Both the position numbers and the translations under genes were made by a program. This document shows positions 12,187 to 13,238 of a stretch of 13,238 nt of DNA, piece by piece. Under the pieces are notes generated by a model. The model searched no databases. It was not told where the DNA came from and worked only from the letters and a program-made list of their open reading frames with translations. The stretch's first letter is position 1, and each line of letters begins with the position of its first letter. Origin of the DNA: Erysipelotrichaceae bacterium (GTDB lineage Bacteria; Bacillota_I; Bacilli_A; Erysipelotrichales; Erysipelotrichaceae); NCBI GenBank assembly GCA_003520745.1, contig DOUE01000007.1:49315-62552 (forward strand), given 5' to 3'.

Positions 12187-13238
12187 ATGAAAAAACTCGT
12201 GATTGTGGAATCACCTTCCAAATCCAAAACGATTGAGAAATACTTGGGTGCCGACTTCGAAGTCGTCTCTTCCAAGGGACATATCCGTGATCTTGCGACG
12301 CGTGGAAAAGGCGGCTTGGGGGTCGATGTGGAAAACGACTTCAAACCGACCTACACCATCAGTAAAGACAAGACCGACGTGGTCAAATCGCTCAAGGCCA
12401 AAGCGAAAAAGAGCGACGGCGTCTATCTCGCCACCGACCCCGACCGCGAAGGGGAAGCGATCTCTTGGCATCTTGCGGATGAACTCGGCTTGGACACCAA
12501 GCTGGTCAACCGTGTCGTTTTCAATGAAATCACCAAAAACGCCGTCCTTGATGCTTTCCATCACCCGCGTCAGTTGGACATGGACCTCGTCCATTCCCAA
12601 GAGACGCGCCGGATCCTTGACAGGATCATCGGGTTCAAACTTTCTAAGCTTCTCTATAATAAAATCAAGTCGAAATCCGCCGGGCGGGTACAGTCGGTCG
12701 CTTTGAAATTGATCGTACTGCGTGAAAAGGAAATCGCGGCGTTCAAGGCGGAAGAATACTGGACGATCCATGCGGTTTTCGAGAAGGACAGTCAGGAGTT
12801 CGACGCGGTTCTTGAAAAAATCGACGGCGTGAAGGCGCATCTTGGGAATAAAGCGGAAACGGATTTGATCCTTGAGCGTCTCAACGACGGGTTCCTCATC
12901 AAGTCGATCCGCAAGCAAACACGCAGTAAAGACCCCAAACTTGCCTTCATCACCTCCACGCTTCAGCAAGAAGCCGCCAATAAATTGAATTTCAGCGCGA
13001 AGAAGACGATGCGTACGGCACAGAAACTCTATGAAGGGGTTGTGTTGAAGGATGGTCAGGAAGGGATGATCACCTACATGCGCACCGATTCGACGCGTTT
13101 GAGCGGCGGGTTCGTGGAGAGCGTCAAGTCCTATATCCTCAATGATCATGGAAAAGAATACGTCGGGAACTACCGTGTCAAAAACGACGAGAGTTCGCAG
13201 GACGCCCATGAAGCCATACGTCCGACCAACATCGAATA
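12187..13238 (+). CDS. topA: DNA topoisomerase I (3' end missing)
   Basis: Type IA topoisomerase that relaxes negative supercoils through a 5'-phosphotyrosine link. The frame is open at the right edge; 350 codons are present, about half of the usual 690 or so. The Toprim domain has Glu8 in I-V-E-S-P-S-K and the metal-binding triad Asp84, Asp86 and Glu88 in A-T-D-P-D-R-E-G-E. The active-site tyrosine is Tyr297 in G-M-I-T-Y-M-R-T-D-S-T-R. The segment V-H-S-Q-E-T-R-R-I-L-D-R departs from the common V-D-A-Q-Q-A-R-R-I-L-D-R, and S-K-L-L-Y-N-K-I replaces the usual S-P-x-L-W. The start codon follows AAAGGAG (12173-12179). The zinc-ribbon C-terminus cannot be assessed. The frame is absent from simple closed-frame searches because no stop codon is reached. 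Confidence 0.97.
   Translation, partial: MKKLVIVESPSKSKTIEKYLGADFEVVSSKGHIRDLATRGKGGLGVDVENDFKPTYTISKDKTDVVKSLKAKAKKSDGVYLATDPDREGEAISWHLADELGLDTKLVNRVVFNEITKNAVLDAFHHPRQLDMDLVHSQETRRILDRIIGFKLSKLLYNKIKSKSAGRVQSVALKLIVLREKEIAAFKAEEYWTIHAVFEKDSQEFDAVLEKIDGVKAHLGNKAETDLILERLNDGFLIKSIRKQTRSKDPKLAFITSTLQQEAANKLNFSAKKTMRTAQKLYEGVVLKDGQEGMITYMRTDSTRLSGGFVESVKSYILNDHGKEYVGNYRVKNDESSQDAHEAIRPTNIE

Noticed and set aside
12211..13209. Open frame of 332 codons on the minus strand, antisense to topA
   Set aside because: topA has all its motifs on the plus strand. The antisense product shows no recognisable motif and is typical of the mirror frame of a GC-balanced gene.
1..13238. tRNA or rRNA genes, CRISPR repeats, insertion sequences, phage genes, attachment sites
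   Set aside because: None seen by eye. Genes are contiguous housekeeping genes with small gaps; the longest gap without a gene (1143-1426) is explained by the rpsD leader and two promoters.

Overview
This window looks like chromosomal housekeeping DNA from a low-complexity, Bacillota-like (Firmicutes) lineage. Several things point that way. EzrA is present, rpsD is transcribed divergently from ezrA, a NifZ-type cysteine desulfurase is paired with a ThiI that lacks a rhodanese domain, and the ffh-rpsP-khpA-rimM-trmD-rplS and rbgA-rnhB-dprA-topA orders are Bacillota-like. Base composition is roughly half G+C by eye. TGA is used as a true stop (rsuA, ezrA, rimM, trmD, rbgA) and never inside a gene, so this is the standard bacterial code and not the Mycoplasma code. 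An Erysipelotrichia-like or Acholeplasma/Izemoplasma-like source is possible, but the sequence alone cannot settle it.

Layout. Positions 1-510 hold the 3' part of an RsuA-type 16S rRNA pseudouridine synthase. It converges on rpsD (540-1142, minus) through a perfect hairpin that can end transcription both ways. rpsD has a strong promoter (1311-1339) and a leader of about 160 nt rich in potential hairpins. Facing away, ezrA (1427-3166), a cysteine desulfurase (3153-4301), thiI (4288-5481) and ffh (5492-6823) are packed with 14-nt overlaps or about 10-nt gaps, so they look like one operon.

A near-consensus promoter at 6894-6921 starts a second unit: rpsP, khpA, rimM, trmD. A short terminator-like hairpin built on the khpA stop codon separates the first two genes from the last two. 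rplS has its own probable promoter, which overlaps the trmD stop codon, and a structured leader. After a hairpin come lepB, rbgA and rnhB. A further terminator straddles the rnhB stop codon, then dprA, then topA, which has its own promoter and runs off the right edge.

The genes serve ribosome and tRNA biogenesis (S4, S16, L19, RimM, TrmD, RbgA, RsuA, KhpA, ThiI with its desulfurase), protein export (Ffh, LepB), DNA metabolism (RNase HII, DprA, TopA) and cell division (EzrA). I see no mobile element, CRISPR array, tRNA or rRNA gene, and no previously unknown multi-gene system. The points most worth a second look are the cis-regulatory elements: the rpsD and rplS leaders, the khpA/rimM hairpin and the rnhB/dprA junction.
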